This document shows positions 43,922 through 52,571 of a stretch of DNA of 64,000 nucleotides, piece by piece. The number at the start of each line of letters is the position of its first letter. The first letter of the stretch is position 1. A model generated the notes under the pieces. It searched no databases and was not told where the DNA came from. It saw only the letters and a list, made by a program, of their open reading frames with translations. The translations under genes were made by a program, and so were the position numbers. Where the stretch lies: the NCBI RefSeq assembly GCF_014199335.1, contig NZ_JACIJI010000005.1, positions 140,265 through 204,264 on the forward strand, given 5' to 3'. This stretch comes from Stakelama sediminis. Its GTDB lineage: Bacteria; Pseudomonadota; Alphaproteobacteria; Sphingomonadales; Sphingomonadaceae.

Positions 43922-45484
43922 ATGGACGGAAGTTTTCTGATCGGTTCGCACGCAGTATCCGGCGGCGAGACGTTTCAGGCATTCGATCCGGCGACCAACG
44001 AAGCGCTGGATACCGATTTCGCGGTATCGACGGTGGAGCATGTGGCGCAGGCCTGCGCGCTGGCGGATGATGCGTTCGACAGTTTTCGCGACCTCGACCC
44101 GGAAGCGCGCGCGACCTTTCTCGACACCGTTGCCGACGAGATCGAGGCGACCGACGGTCTGGTCGAGCGCGCCATGGCCGAAAGCGGTTTGCCCGAGGCG
44201 CGGCTGACCGGCGAACGTGGCCGCACCTGCGGCCAGCTTCGTTTGTTCGCAAAGCTGCTGCGGCAGGGGCGCTGGGCCAATGTCGTCGTCGACAATGCCA
44301 TGCCCGATCGCAAGCCGCTGCCCCGCGCCGACCTGCGTCAGCGCCGGATTGCGGTGGGGCCGGTCGCGGTATTCGGCGCCTCCAACTTCCCGCTCGCCTT
44401 TTCGGTGGCGGGCGGTGATACCGCGTCGGCCTTCGCCGCCGGATGCCCGGTGGTGTGCAAGGGCCATCCCGCGCATCCCGGCACGTCGGTGCTGGTCGGC
44501 CGTGCCATTCAGGCGGCGGTGAAGAAATGCGGCCTGCATGAAGGCGTCTTCTCGCTGATTCAGGGTCCGGCGAACGAACTGGGCGCGGCACTGGTACGCG
44601 ATCCCCGGATCAAGGCAGTGGGCTTTACCGGTTCGCGCGGCGGCGGGCTGGCGCTGGTGGAAATCGCGCAGAATCGCCCCGAACCGATCCCGGTCTATGC
44701 GGAAATGTCGAGCATCAACCCGGTGCTGCTGTTTCCCGCCGCGCTGGCCGCGCGCGGAGAGGCGATGGGCAAGGCTTATGTCGGTTCGCTGACCATGGGA
44801 TCGGGCCAGTTCTGCACCAATCCCGGCGTGGTCGTCGGCCTCGACAGCCCCGATCTTGATTCCTTTGCGCAGACGGCCGCCGATGCGCTGGTCGAAGCGC
44901 AGCCGCAGGTCATGTTGACCAGCGGTATCCATGCCAATTACGACAAGGGCGTTGAGCTGCTTTCCGGGCAGTCGTCGGTGGAAACGTTGGCGCGCGGTGC
45001 GGAAGGAACCGGTTGCAACCGGGGCCGTGCAGCACTCTTCACCACCACCGGCAAGGCATTTATCGACAATCCCGAACTCGCGCATGAAGTGTTCGGCGCA
45101 GCATCGATCATCGTCAAATGTCAGAGTTTCGAGGAAGTCCGTCAGGTGCTCGCCGGGATGGAGGGACAACTTACCATCACCCTGCAACTCGATGATGCCG
45201 ATCAGGAAGAGGCCGCGAAGCTGTTGCCGCTGATGGAGCGCAAGGCGGGCCGTATCCTCGCCAATGGCTGGCCGACGGGTGTCGAAGTGAGCTATGCCAT
45301 GGTGCATGGCGGCCCGTTCCCCGCCACCTCCGACCCGCGCACGACGTCGGTCGGCACCGCGGCGATCGAGCGCTTCCTGCGCCCGGTCTGCTATCAGGAT
45401 CTGCCTGACGCGCTGCTGCCCAAGCCGGTCAAGCACGGCAATCCGCTGGGCCTGCCGCGTACCGTGGACGGCGAACAGGAATAA
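43922..45484 (+). CDS. 2-oxoglutarate semialdehyde (2,5-dioxovalerate) dehydrogenase
   Basis: A 520-residue aldehyde dehydrogenase. ATG 43922 follows GGGAGAAAAAGAC; ATG 43892 is an alternative. The active-site Glu is in [10 protein letters not shown] (Glu 261) and the Cys in [10 protein letters not shown] (Cys 298). [40 protein letters not shown] is typical of the KGSADH class, which converts 2-oxoglutarate semialdehyde to 2-oxoglutarate, the last Weimberg step (called XylA in Caulobacter, not the isomerase of that name). It is divergent from lacI and ends before a terminator hairpin. Confidence 0.9.
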   Translation: MDGSFLIGSHAVSGGETFQAFDPATNEALDTDFAVSTVEHVAQACALADDAFDSFRDLDPEARATFLDTVADEIEATDGLVERAMAESGLPEARLTGERGRTCGQLRLFAKLLRQGRWANVVVDNAMPDRKPLPRADLRQRRIAVGPVAVFGASNFPLAFSVAGGDTASAFAAGCPVVCKGHPAHPGTSVLVGRAIQAAVKKCGLHEGVFSLIQGPANELGAALVRDPRIKAVGFTGSRGGGLALVEIAQNRPEPIPVYAEMSSINPVLLFPAALAARGEAMGKAYVGSLTMGSGQFCTNPGVVVGLDSPDLDSFAQTAADALVEAQPQVMLTSGIHANYDKGVELLSGQSSVETLARGAEGTGCNRGRAALFTTTGKAFIDNPELAHEVFGAASIIVKCQSFEEVRQVLAGMEGQLTITLQLDDADQEEAAKLLPLMERKAGRILANGWPTGVEVSYAMVHGGPFPATSDPRTTSVGTAAIERFLRPVCYQDLPDALLPKPVKHGNPLGLPRTVDGEQE

Positions 45485-45508
45485 GCAGAGATCACTGCCG
45501 CCGGAACA

Positions 45509-45538
45509 GGGCCGGAGCCTGACGGCTTCGGCCCTTTT
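45509..45538 (+). terminator. Rho-independent terminator after the semialdehyde dehydrogenase gene
   Basis: GGGCCGGAGCC (45509-45519), loop TGAC, GGCTTCGGCCC (45524-45534), then TTTT. One mismatch in the stem. It separates the dehydrogenase from the glycosidase gene that starts 48 bases later. Confidence 0.75.
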
Positions 45539-45586
45539 CGTAGAGACAAGACAGCATCGGCAGGATGACGATATGGGGAGAAGGGC

Positions 45587-47743
45587 ATGGCGATGAGGGG
45601 CCGCAGCAAGTTGTGGTTGCGATATCATATGCGGGGGCTGCGCGCCTCGCTGCTCATCGGGCTGGCCGCCCTGTTGCCGGTGCAGCCGCTTGCAGCGCGC
45701 GCTGCATCTGCGCCGCAAGCCACGGCCTCGTCAGGATCTATCGCCGCGCCGCGCCTGCCCGAAACCGCGATTGCGCGCCGCTGGTTCGGCAATGACGCGC
45801 CCTGGTATCAGGACAATATCCCGTTTTTCGATTCCCCCGACGCGAAGCTGAACCAGATCTATTATTACCGCTGGAAAGTGTTTCGCGCGCATATCCGCTC
45901 GGTCGGTGCCTATGGCGACGTTTTCACCGAATTTCTGCCCAGGGTCGGCTGGGACCGCGTACCCTATTCGACGCTCAACGATTCCGCCATTTTCCCGATC
46001 TATGACGGCCGCTGGCTGCGCGACCGCAGCTATCTGAACGACTGGATCCGCTATATCTGGACCGGCGGCGGCGATGACCGGCATTTCTCCGAATCGCTCG
46101 CCGATGCCACCTGGCAACGCTATCTGGTCGACGGCGATGCCCGTTTCGCCACGCGCTTTCTGCCCTCGATGGAGCAGATGTACAGCCTGTGGGACGACCA
46201 TTACGACTTTAAAAAGCATCTCTACTGGATCGAGCCGCTGCTCGATGCGACCGAATATACCATCTCCTCGATCGACGCGAGCGGCGGCAAGGACGGCTTT
46301 ACCGGCGGGCAGGCGTTCCGCCCCTCGATCAACAGCTATATGTACGCCAATGCCCGCGCGATCAGCCGCTTTGCAGCACTTGCCGGGGACGATGCGACGG
46401 CGCGGCGCTATGCCGACAAGGCCGCCGACCTGAAAGCCCATGTCGAGCAGGATCTGTGGAGCCCGACGCTCCATCACTTCATCGACCGCTATCAGGTCGA
46501 CAATAAGTTCGTGCATTACTGGGAACCCATTCGCGGCCGCGAACTGGTCGGCTACACCCCGTGGACGATGCGCTTGTCCGACGGCGATCCCAAATACGCC
46601 GTCGCATGGGAGCATGTGCTGAAGCCCGATCAGCTTCGCGGCAAATACGGCCTGCGCACCGTCGAACCCAGCTATCAATATTATATGCGCCAGTATCGGT
46701 ACGATCAGGCGACAGGACTGCGCGAATGCCAGTGGAACGGCCCCGTCTGGCCGTTTCAGACGACACAGGTGCTGATTGGCCTCGCCAACCTGCTCAACAC
46801 CACGCAACAAAACGTCATCACCCGGTCCGATTATGCCGCGCTGCTCAGCCAGTATACCGACCTGCATTATGTCGACGGCAAGCCCGACATTCAGGAGGAT
46901 TACGACCCCGCCACCGGCAAGCCCATTGTCGGCCTGCCGCGCAGCCATCATTACTACCATTCCTCCTATGACGACCTGATCATTTCCGGGCTGGTCGGCA
47001 TCCGTCCGCGTGCCGACGATGTACTGGAGGTCAATCCGCTCGTCCCGCGCGATCCGAAAGACCCCAACGCCCTGCCGTGGTTCGCGCTGGAGCATGTTCC
47101 CTATCACGGCCACCTGATTGATGTGGTCTATGATCGCGACGGCAGCCATTATCATCGCGGTGCCGGCTTGCGGCTCTTTGTCGACGGCCGCCGTGTCGCC
47201 CATGCGCCCGCGCTGACGCGCCTCACAGCCCGCATCGGTCAGCGCACCCTGCCGCCGGTACCACGTACCATCGACCTTGCCGTACGCCTGAACGGGCAGG
47301 AGTTTCCAAAGCCTTCCGCCTCGGTCAATGACGGTGACGCTGCGGCGCTAGGCCACAGCATCGACGGTCGCATGTGGTTCTTCCCGCAGATTCAGCAGGG
47401 CTGGACAACGCAGGGCTCCACCCATGCGACCGACTGGTACGCGCTCGATTTCGGCAGGCCGACACGCATCGCCGCCTCCCGCCTCTATTTCCTCGACGAC
47501 GGCAGGCAGTTTGCCGCACCTGCCGCCTATACCATCCAGTATCTCGACCATGGCAGCTGGCGCGATCTGGCAACGCATGCCGCCGGTCCCATCGCCAACG
47601 GAGTCGATGCCGATCGCTGGACAGCGGTGACGGCGCAGCAGTTCCGCGTCCGCCTGACCGCACCAAAGGACGGCCGCGCCATTCGGCTGCTTGAATGGAA
47701 GCTCTATGCCGCACCGCCGGTCCATCGCTATGTCGGTGACTGA
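45587..47743 (+). CDS. Secreted (alpha/alpha)-barrel glycoside hydrolase, MGH1/GH63-like, with C-terminal discoidin-like domain
   Basis: A 718-residue exported protein. The signal peptide core (ASLLIGLAALLPVQPLAARA) begins about 20 residues in, so the real start could be ATG 45629. The catalytic part resembles MGH1/GH63-type barrels: YYYRWKVFRAHIRSVGAYGDVFTEFLPRVGW, SIFPIYDGRWLRD-like segments, GLRECQWNGPVWPFQTTQVLIGLANLL with a conserved WNGPVWP, and YHSSYDDLIISGLVGIRPRADDVLEVNPLVP. Residues about 590-710 look like an F5/8 (discoidin) carbohydrate-binding module. I cannot assign the exact GH family; a glycosidase acting on side chains of xylan is an inference from context. A regulon-type site lies in its 5' end. 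Confidence 0.7.
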   Translation: MAMRGRSKLWLRYHMRGLRASLLIGLAALLPVQPLAARAASAPQATASSGSIAAPRLPETAIARRWFGNDAPWYQDNIPFFDSPDAKLNQIYYYRWKVFRAHIRSVGAYGDVFTEFLPRVGWDRVPYSTLNDSAIFPIYDGRWLRDRSYLNDWIRYIWTGGGDDRHFSESLADATWQRYLVDGDARFATRFLPSMEQMYSLWDDHYDFKKHLYWIEPLLDATEYTISSIDASGGKDGFTGGQAFRPSINSYMYANARAISRFAALAGDDATARRYADKAADLKAHVEQDLWSPTLHHFIDRYQVDNKFVHYWEPIRGRELVGYTPWTMRLSDGDPKYAVAWEHVLKPDQLRGKYGLRTVEPSYQYYMRQYRYDQATGLRECQWNGPVWPFQTTQVLIGLANLLNTTQQNVITRSDYAALLSQYTDLHYVDGKPDIQEDYDPATGKPIVGLPRSHHYYHSSYDDLIISGLVGIRPRADDVLEVNPLVPRDPKDPNALPWFALEHVPYHGHLIDVVYDRDGSHYHRGAGLRLFVDGRRVAHAPALTRLTARIGQRTLPPVPRTIDLAVRLNGQEFPKPSASVNDGDAAALGHSIDGRMWFFPQIQQGWTTQGSTHATDWYALDFGRPTRIAASRLYFLDDGRQFAAPAAYTIQYLDHGSWRDLATHAAGPIANGVDADRWTAVTAQQFRVRLTAPKDGRAIRLLEWKLYAAPPVHRYVGD
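45614..45627. promoter_or_regulatory. Operator-like site near the 5' end of the MGH1-like glycosidase gene
   Basis: TGGTTGCGATATCA differs from the GH9 site (24513-24526) by one base and matches the palindrome at 11 of 14. It falls inside the longer reading of the gene but just before ATG 45629. It could be chance. Confidence 0.3.
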
Positions 47744-47933
47744 ACCGGCCATCCGTCCGGGGCAGTGCATCAGGCCATAGCTGCGTGACCGGTGCGACAA
47801 AGAAGCTTTTTCCGAAATCAGCATTGTACCGCCGACGGTCGCCGCAGCTACGTTTTAGGAATGACGCCCCCGACCTGAAAGCGTGGGCGCCAGGACTATG
47901 GGGAAGAGTTGTTTCCGGTTCGACTTGATGCAG

Positions 47934-49199
47934 CTAGCTTCCCTGCGGCGTTGCGTCGGACTGCTTTTCGTCGGGTGCCCAGATGTCGTGCGAATCGACC
48001 CGCAGCTTCATGATCGCGCGCAGCGCCGCGATGCGCGCGGCGATTTCCTCGCGCCGCGCCGCGATCGCCTGGCGGTCGATATAGAGCAGGTCGGACAGGT
48101 CGGTGACACCACCTGCATAGCCGCGATGCGAAAGATTGGCCGCGCTTTCCGCGCCGCGCACCGCCTCTGCACTTGCCTGCCACGCAGCGAAGCGGGTGGC
48201 GGCGTTGCTGAGGTCGGCATCGGCGGTTGCCATGACCTCTCGCCGCGTATTGACCAGTTCGAGCCGCGCGCGCGACGCCTCGGCCACGGCCTTGTCGGCG
48301 GCGGCGCTGCGATAGCCGCCGCCCAGCGGCATCGAGAATACCACTCCCGTGCCGCGCTCTGCCCCGCCGCGTTCGCTGAACAGCCGCACCCCGAACGACG
48401 GATCGGCGGTGCGGTCGCGCAGGGCACGCCGTCCGAGTACGTCGAACCGGTCGGCGCGAAACTCGGCGGCGCGGATTTCGTGCGAGCGTTCGATCACCAG
48501 GTCGTGCAGCCGGTCGAGACCGGCATGGGGAAGTTCGGGTGTCGCCGGCGGTAGCGGGGCGTCTGGCAGCGGCAGATCGGGAAAGGTCGCGCGCAGCCTT
48601 GCCCGCGCGGCGCGCAGGTCGCTTTCGCTGTTCGCCAGCCGCGTCTTCGCCAGCGCGAGTTCGGATCGCGCCTGTTCGGCGTCGAGCCGGGCGGCGTCGC
48701 GCAGTTCGACCCGCCGCTCGACCGCACCGAGTAGTCGTTCGTAATTGGCGACCGCCGCCATGTCGTTGCGCGCCAGCGCGCCGGCGAGCAGCCAGTCGTG
48801 CCAGGCGTTCATCAGCATCAGCGCCGTCTGGTGCCGGGCATCTTCGCGGTTATTGTCCGCTTCCTCGATACCGAGCGATCCGGCTTCACGATCCAGCCGC
48901 GCCTTGCCGGGCAAGCGGAAGGCGCGCGAAACCGTTCCGTCGAACTCGTCGAAGTCACCCTCACGATCGACCGAGCGGCGAATATAGCTGCCGCTCAGTA
49001 TCACTTCGTGCGGCCCTTTTTTCAGCATCCGCGCATCGGCACGCGCTGCATCGACATCGGCGCCCGCGGCTTCGACCATAGGATGCGTATCGAGCACGCG
49101 TGCGACGACCGGATCGGGCGGCAGATCGGGCCGCTCCTGCGCCGTCGCCGGGGTGGCGAGCGCGAAGAGCGAGGCGGCGAACATCATGCTGGGCTTCAC
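47934..49199 (-). CDS. TolC-family outer-membrane efflux protein (CzcC/CusC-like)
   Basis: A 421-residue exported protein with signal peptide ending ATAQ. The rest is built of long coiled helices typical of TolC channels (NNREDARHQTALMLMNAWHDWLLAGALARNDMAAVANYERLLGAVERRVELRDAARLDAEQ and a second repeat in the C-half, AVAEASRARLELVNTRREVMATADADLSNAATRFAAW). It is the last gene of the metal-efflux operon; its ATG overlaps the DUF3240 stop by four bases. With the RND pump and adaptor it would form a tripartite exporter across both membranes. Confidence 0.85.
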   Translation of the reverse strand: MKPSMMFAASLFALATPATAQERPDLPPDPVVARVLDTHPMVEAAGADVDAARADARMLKKGPHEVILSGSYIRRSVDREGDFDEFDGTVSRAFRLPGKARLDREAGSLGIEEADNNREDARHQTALMLMNAWHDWLLAGALARNDMAAVANYERLLGAVERRVELRDAARLDAEQARSELALAKTRLANSESDLRAARARLRATFPDLPLPDAPLPPATPELPHAGLDRLHDLVIERSHEIRAAEFRADRFDVLGRRALRDRTADPSFGVRLFSERGGAERGTGVVFSMPLGGGYRSAAADKAVAEASRARLELVNTRREVMATADADLSNAATRFAAWQASAEAVRGAESAANLSHRGYAGGVTDLSDLLYIDRQAIAARREEIAARIAALRAIMKLRVDSHDIWAPDEKQSDATPQGS

Positions 49200-49495
49200 G
49201 ACAGCCTCCCGCTCATCCGGATTTCGGTGGCGAGCCAGCGCACCGGATAGCTGCGTCGGCTTTGCTTGGCCGCGGCGATGATCGAGTCGAGCCGCTCGGC
49301 GGGGCAGATGAATTCGATCGCGATCCGGTCGAGTTTGCCGGTCACGCGCTCGGCGGTGCTCGCATCGCTGAAATCGCGGCCATGGACGGTTTCCTTGCGG
49401 ACATGGATCGCGCCCTCGACCGGCTCGCGCAGCGCGTCGATCAGCGCGCCTTCGTCCGAGGCGGCGGCGTAAAGTGTGAGGCGAAGCTCAGCCAT
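49196..49495 (-). CDS. DUF3240 family small protein of RND metal-efflux operons
   Basis: A 99-residue protein, ferredoxin-like (PII-like) by pattern: MAELRLTLYAAASDEGALIDALREP opens strand-helix, then DFSDASTAERVTGKLDRIAIEFICPAERLDSIIAAAKQSR. DUF3240 proteins are found between RND pump and outer-membrane channel genes in several heavy-metal efflux operons and may sense metal or adjust the pump; there is no established mechanism that I know of. It overlaps the pump gene by 8 bases and the channel gene by 4, so it is translationally coupled to both. Confidence 0.75.
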   Translation of the reverse strand: MAELRLTLYAAASDEGALIDALREPVEGAIHVRKETVHGRDFSDASTAERVTGKLDRIAIEFICPAERLDSIIAAAKQSRRSYPVRWLATEIRMSGRLS

Positions 49496-52400
49496 CGAGT
49501 GCTTCCTTTTCCTCGCGCCCCTCGCCGAAGCGCTCGAACAGGATCGGCAGCAGGACGAGGGTGAGCAGCGTCGAGGTGACGAGGCCGCCGATCACCACTA
49601 CCGCTAGCGGGCGCTGGATTTCCGAGCCCGGCCCACTGGCGAAGAGTAGCGGCACAAGACCGAAGGCAGTGATCGTCGCAGTCATCAGCACCGGGCGCAG
49701 CCGCCGCCCCGCGCCCAGCCGCACCGCCTCGGTCATCGGATGGCCCTCGACACGAAGCTGGCGGAAATAGGACACGAGGACGAGGCCGTTAAGCACTGCG
49801 ATGCCGAGCAGTGCGATGAAGCCAACCGATGCGGGGACCGAGAGATATTCGCCCGACAGCCATAGCGACACGATGCCGCCGACCATCGCGAAGGGGATGT
49901 TGAGCAGGATCAGCACCGATGCGCGCAGTGAACGCAGCGTTGCGAGCAGCACGAAGAAGATCAGTAACAGCGCGATCGGCACCACCAGCATCAGCCGCGC
50001 CGATGCGCGCTGCTGGTTCTCGAACTGGCCGCCCCAGACGAGCCGGTAGCCGGGCGGCAACGGCACCTGCTGCGCGACCGCAGCCTTCGCCTCGTCGACA
50101 TAGCCGACAAGGTCGCGGCCGCTGACGAACGCCTGCACCAGCGCATAGCGCGAGCCGTTTTCGTGGCTGAGCTTCACCGGCCCCTCGACCTTCTCGATCC
50201 GCGCAAGGTCGCTCGCGCGCGCGGTCATCCCGGCGGGAGTATGAAGCTGAAGATCGGCGAAGCGTTCGGGGTTGGTGCGGACCGCCTCGTCCCCCTTGAT
50301 GACGATTGGAGTACGCTTCTGCCCCTCCGCCACGACGCCCGCGTGCAGCCCCTCGACCTGCGCCCGCAATGCGTTCTGAAGCTGGTCGACCGGCATCCCG
50401 ACCCGGCCCGCCGCCGCGCGGTCGATATCGAGGCGCATGTAATCGACCTGGTCGTTCGCCATGGTCATCACCTCGGCCGCGCCTTTGATCCCCGACAGCG
50501 TCTTCTGGATACGCCCGGCAAGGCTCGACAGCGTGTCGAGATCGGGCCCGAAGATCTTGACCGCCAGGTCGCCGCGCGCGCCGGTGAGCATTTCCGAAAC
50601 GCGCATGTCGATCGGCTGGGTGAAGCTCGGCTCGATGCCTGGCAGGTCCTTCATCGCCTCGCGCATCCGCGCGACGATGTCATCGATCGTGCCGGTCCAT
50701 TCGGAGCGCGGCCTGAGCACAACAAAGGTATCGGTTTCGTTGAGGCCCATCGGGTCGAGGCCGAGTTCGTCCGAGCCGGTACGGCTGATGATATTCTCGA
50801 TCTCGGGCACCGCTTTCATCACCGCACGCTGTGCCGCCATGTCGCCGGCCAGCGAGTGATCGAGCCCGATCGACGGTAGCTTGGTGAGCTGCATCACGAT
50901 CGTGCCCTCGTTCATCGTCGGCATGAAGGTCTTGCCGACCGAACCATAAGCGAGCACCGCCAGCGCCAGCCCGACCCCGGCAAGGCCATAGACCAGCGAT
51001 TTGCGCGCAAAGGCGCCGTTCAGCAGCCGCTCGTAGCGCGGGCCGATTGTGCGCATGATCCACGGCTCCTTGCCGCCATGCGCACGCAGCACGAACGAGG
51101 ACAGCACCGGCACCAGCGTCAGCGCGAGCAGCAGCGACCCGGCGAGCGCGAAGACGATGGTCAGCGCGACCGGCGCGAACAGCTTGCCCTCCAGCCCCTG
51201 AAGCGAGAGCAGCGGCAGGAACACCAGCGCAATGATGATGATGCCGGACGTGACCGGGACGATCACTTCCGCCGTCGCCTGGAAAACCTGGTGAAGCCGC
51301 GGCGTGTCGTGATGTTCGGGATGGTTGAGCCGCTCGACGACATTCTCGACCACCACCACCGCGCCGTCGACCAGCATCCCGATTGCGATGGCGAGTCCGC
51401 CAAGGCTCATCAGGTTCGCCGACAGCCCCATGCCGCGCATGAACAGAAAGGTGATGAGAGCCGCCATCGGCAGCGTAACCGCGACGATCGCCGCCGCGCG
51501 CCAGTCGCCGAGGAACAGGATCAGCAGGATGACGACCAGCACGGTTGCCTCGAGCAGCGCTTCCTCGACCGTGCCGACCGCCTTTTCGACAAGGTCGGAG
51601 CGATCGTAGAAGACCGTGATATGCGTGCCCGCAGGCAGCGTGCGCTCAACTTCCGCCAGCCGCGCCTTTACCCCGTCGACGACCGCGCGCGCATCGGCGC
51701 CGCGCAATGCGATGACCAGCCCCTCGACCGTCTCGCTTTTGCCCTTCTCGGTTACCGCGCCATAGCGGGTGAGGCTGCCGGTGCGAACTTTCGCCACATC
51801 CCCGACGCGCAGGATTCCGGCGGGTGAGGATTTGAGCACCACCGCGCGCAGATCGTCGAGCGTGCTGATCGCGCCGACCGCGCGCACGATCAGGGCTTCC
51901 TCGCCGGTCTGCAGCCGTCCCGCGCCGTCATTGCGGTTGCCGCTCTCGATCGCGTCGCGCAGCTCGGCGATGCTGATTCCCGCGGCCGCCATTGCCTGCG
52001 CATCGGGGCGCACCTCGAAGGTGCGGACATAGCCGCCCAGCGAATTGACGTCGGCGACACCGGGCACGGTGCGCAGCGCGGGCCGGATCGTCCAGTCGAG
52101 CAGCGTGCGCTTTTCCTGAAGGCTTTGCGGCCCTTCGATCGTGAACATGAACAGTTCGGACAAGGGCGTCGAAATCGGTGCCAGCCCGCCCTGAACCGAT
52201 GCGGGCAGGTCGCCCATCACGCCTGTCAGCCGTTCGGTGACCTGCTGGCGCGCCCAGTAGATGTCGGTGCTGTCCTTGAAATCGATCGTGATGTCCGCGA
52301 TCGCATATTTGGCGGTCGAGCGCAGGACAGACTGATCGGGGATGCCCAGCATCTCCATCTCGATCGGTGTGATGACGCGGGTTTCGACCTCTTCGGGCGT

Positions 52401-52568
52401 CATGCCCGGCGCCTTCAGGATGATCTTCACCTGCGTCGTCGAAATATCTGGATAGGCGTCGATCGGCAGCTTGCTGAACGCCCATGCGCCGAGCCCCGCG
52501 ACGGCGAGCGCGAGCGCGAGGATCAGCACACGATAGGACAGCGCCCAGGCGACAAGCGACTTCAGCAC
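49488..52568 (-). CDS. HME-type RND efflux pump (CusA/CzcA family)
   Basis: A 1026-residue proton-driven pump starting GTG at 52568, 3 bases after the adaptor stop. It opens with the hydrophobic span of RND proteins and has the expected length. The membrane segment IAIGMLVDGAVVVVENVVERLNH in span four carries the proton-relay Asp and Glu. The classic Czc motif has an extra Asp (DFG) before this; here the place is AIG. Other RND marks are FAPVALTIVFALAGSLLLALTLVPVLSSF and LLGIAVLNGLVLVSYFRQLR. It exports metal cations from the periplasm or cytoplasm, but the metal cannot be fixed from sequence. Confidence 0.9.
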   Translation of the reverse strand: MLKSLVAWALSYRVLILALALAVAGLGAWAFSKLPIDAYPDISTTQVKIILKAPGMTPEEVETRVITPIEMEMLGIPDQSVLRSTAKYAIADITIDFKDSTDIYWARQQVTERLTGVMGDLPASVQGGLAPISTPLSELFMFTIEGPQSLQEKRTLLDWTIRPALRTVPGVADVNSLGGYVRTFEVRPDAQAMAAAGISIAELRDAIESGNRNDGAGRLQTGEEALIVRAVGAISTLDDLRAVVLKSSPAGILRVGDVAKVRTGSLTRYGAVTEKGKSETVEGLVIALRGADARAVVDGVKARLAEVERTLPAGTHITVFYDRSDLVEKAVGTVEEALLEATVLVVILLILFLGDWRAAAIVAVTLPMAALITFLFMRGMGLSANLMSLGGLAIAIGMLVDGAVVVVENVVERLNHPEHHDTPRLHQVFQATAEVIVPVTSGIIIIALVFLPLLSLQGLEGKLFAPVALTIVFALAGSLLLALTLVPVLSSFVLRAHGGKEPWIMRTIGPRYERLLNGAFARKSLVYGLAGVGLALAVLAYGSVGKTFMPTMNEGTIVMQLTKLPSIGLDHSLAGDMAAQRAVMKAVPEIENIISRTGSDELGLDPMGLNETDTFVVLRPRSEWTGTIDDIVARMREAMKDLPGIEPSFTQPIDMRVSEMLTGARGDLAVKIFGPDLDTLSSLAGRIQKTLSGIKGAAEVMTMANDQVDYMRLDIDRAAAGRVGMPVDQLQNALRAQVEGLHAGVVAEGQKRTPIVIKGDEAVRTNPERFADLQLHTPAGMTARASDLARIEKVEGPVKLSHENGSRYALVQAFVSGRDLVGYVDEAKAAVAQQVPLPPGYRLVWGGQFENQQRASARLMLVVPIALLLIFFVLLATLRSLRASVLILLNIPFAMVGGIVSLWLSGEYLSVPASVGFIALLGIAVLNGLVLVSYFRQLRVEGHPMTEAVRLGAGRRLRPVLMTATITAFGLVPLLFASGPGSEIQRPLAVVVIGGLVTSTLLTLVLLPILFERFGEGREEKEALDG

Positions 52569-52571
52569 GGC

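Noticed and set aside
43838..45718. 626-residue minus-strand frame opposite the semialdehyde dehydrogenase
   Set aside because: The plus strand has active-site Cys and Glu in the right order; the minus product has no motif.
47744..47933. Terminator between the glycosidase and the TolC genes
   Set aside because: An imperfect hairpin is present around 47864-47892 but no T tract follows on either strand.
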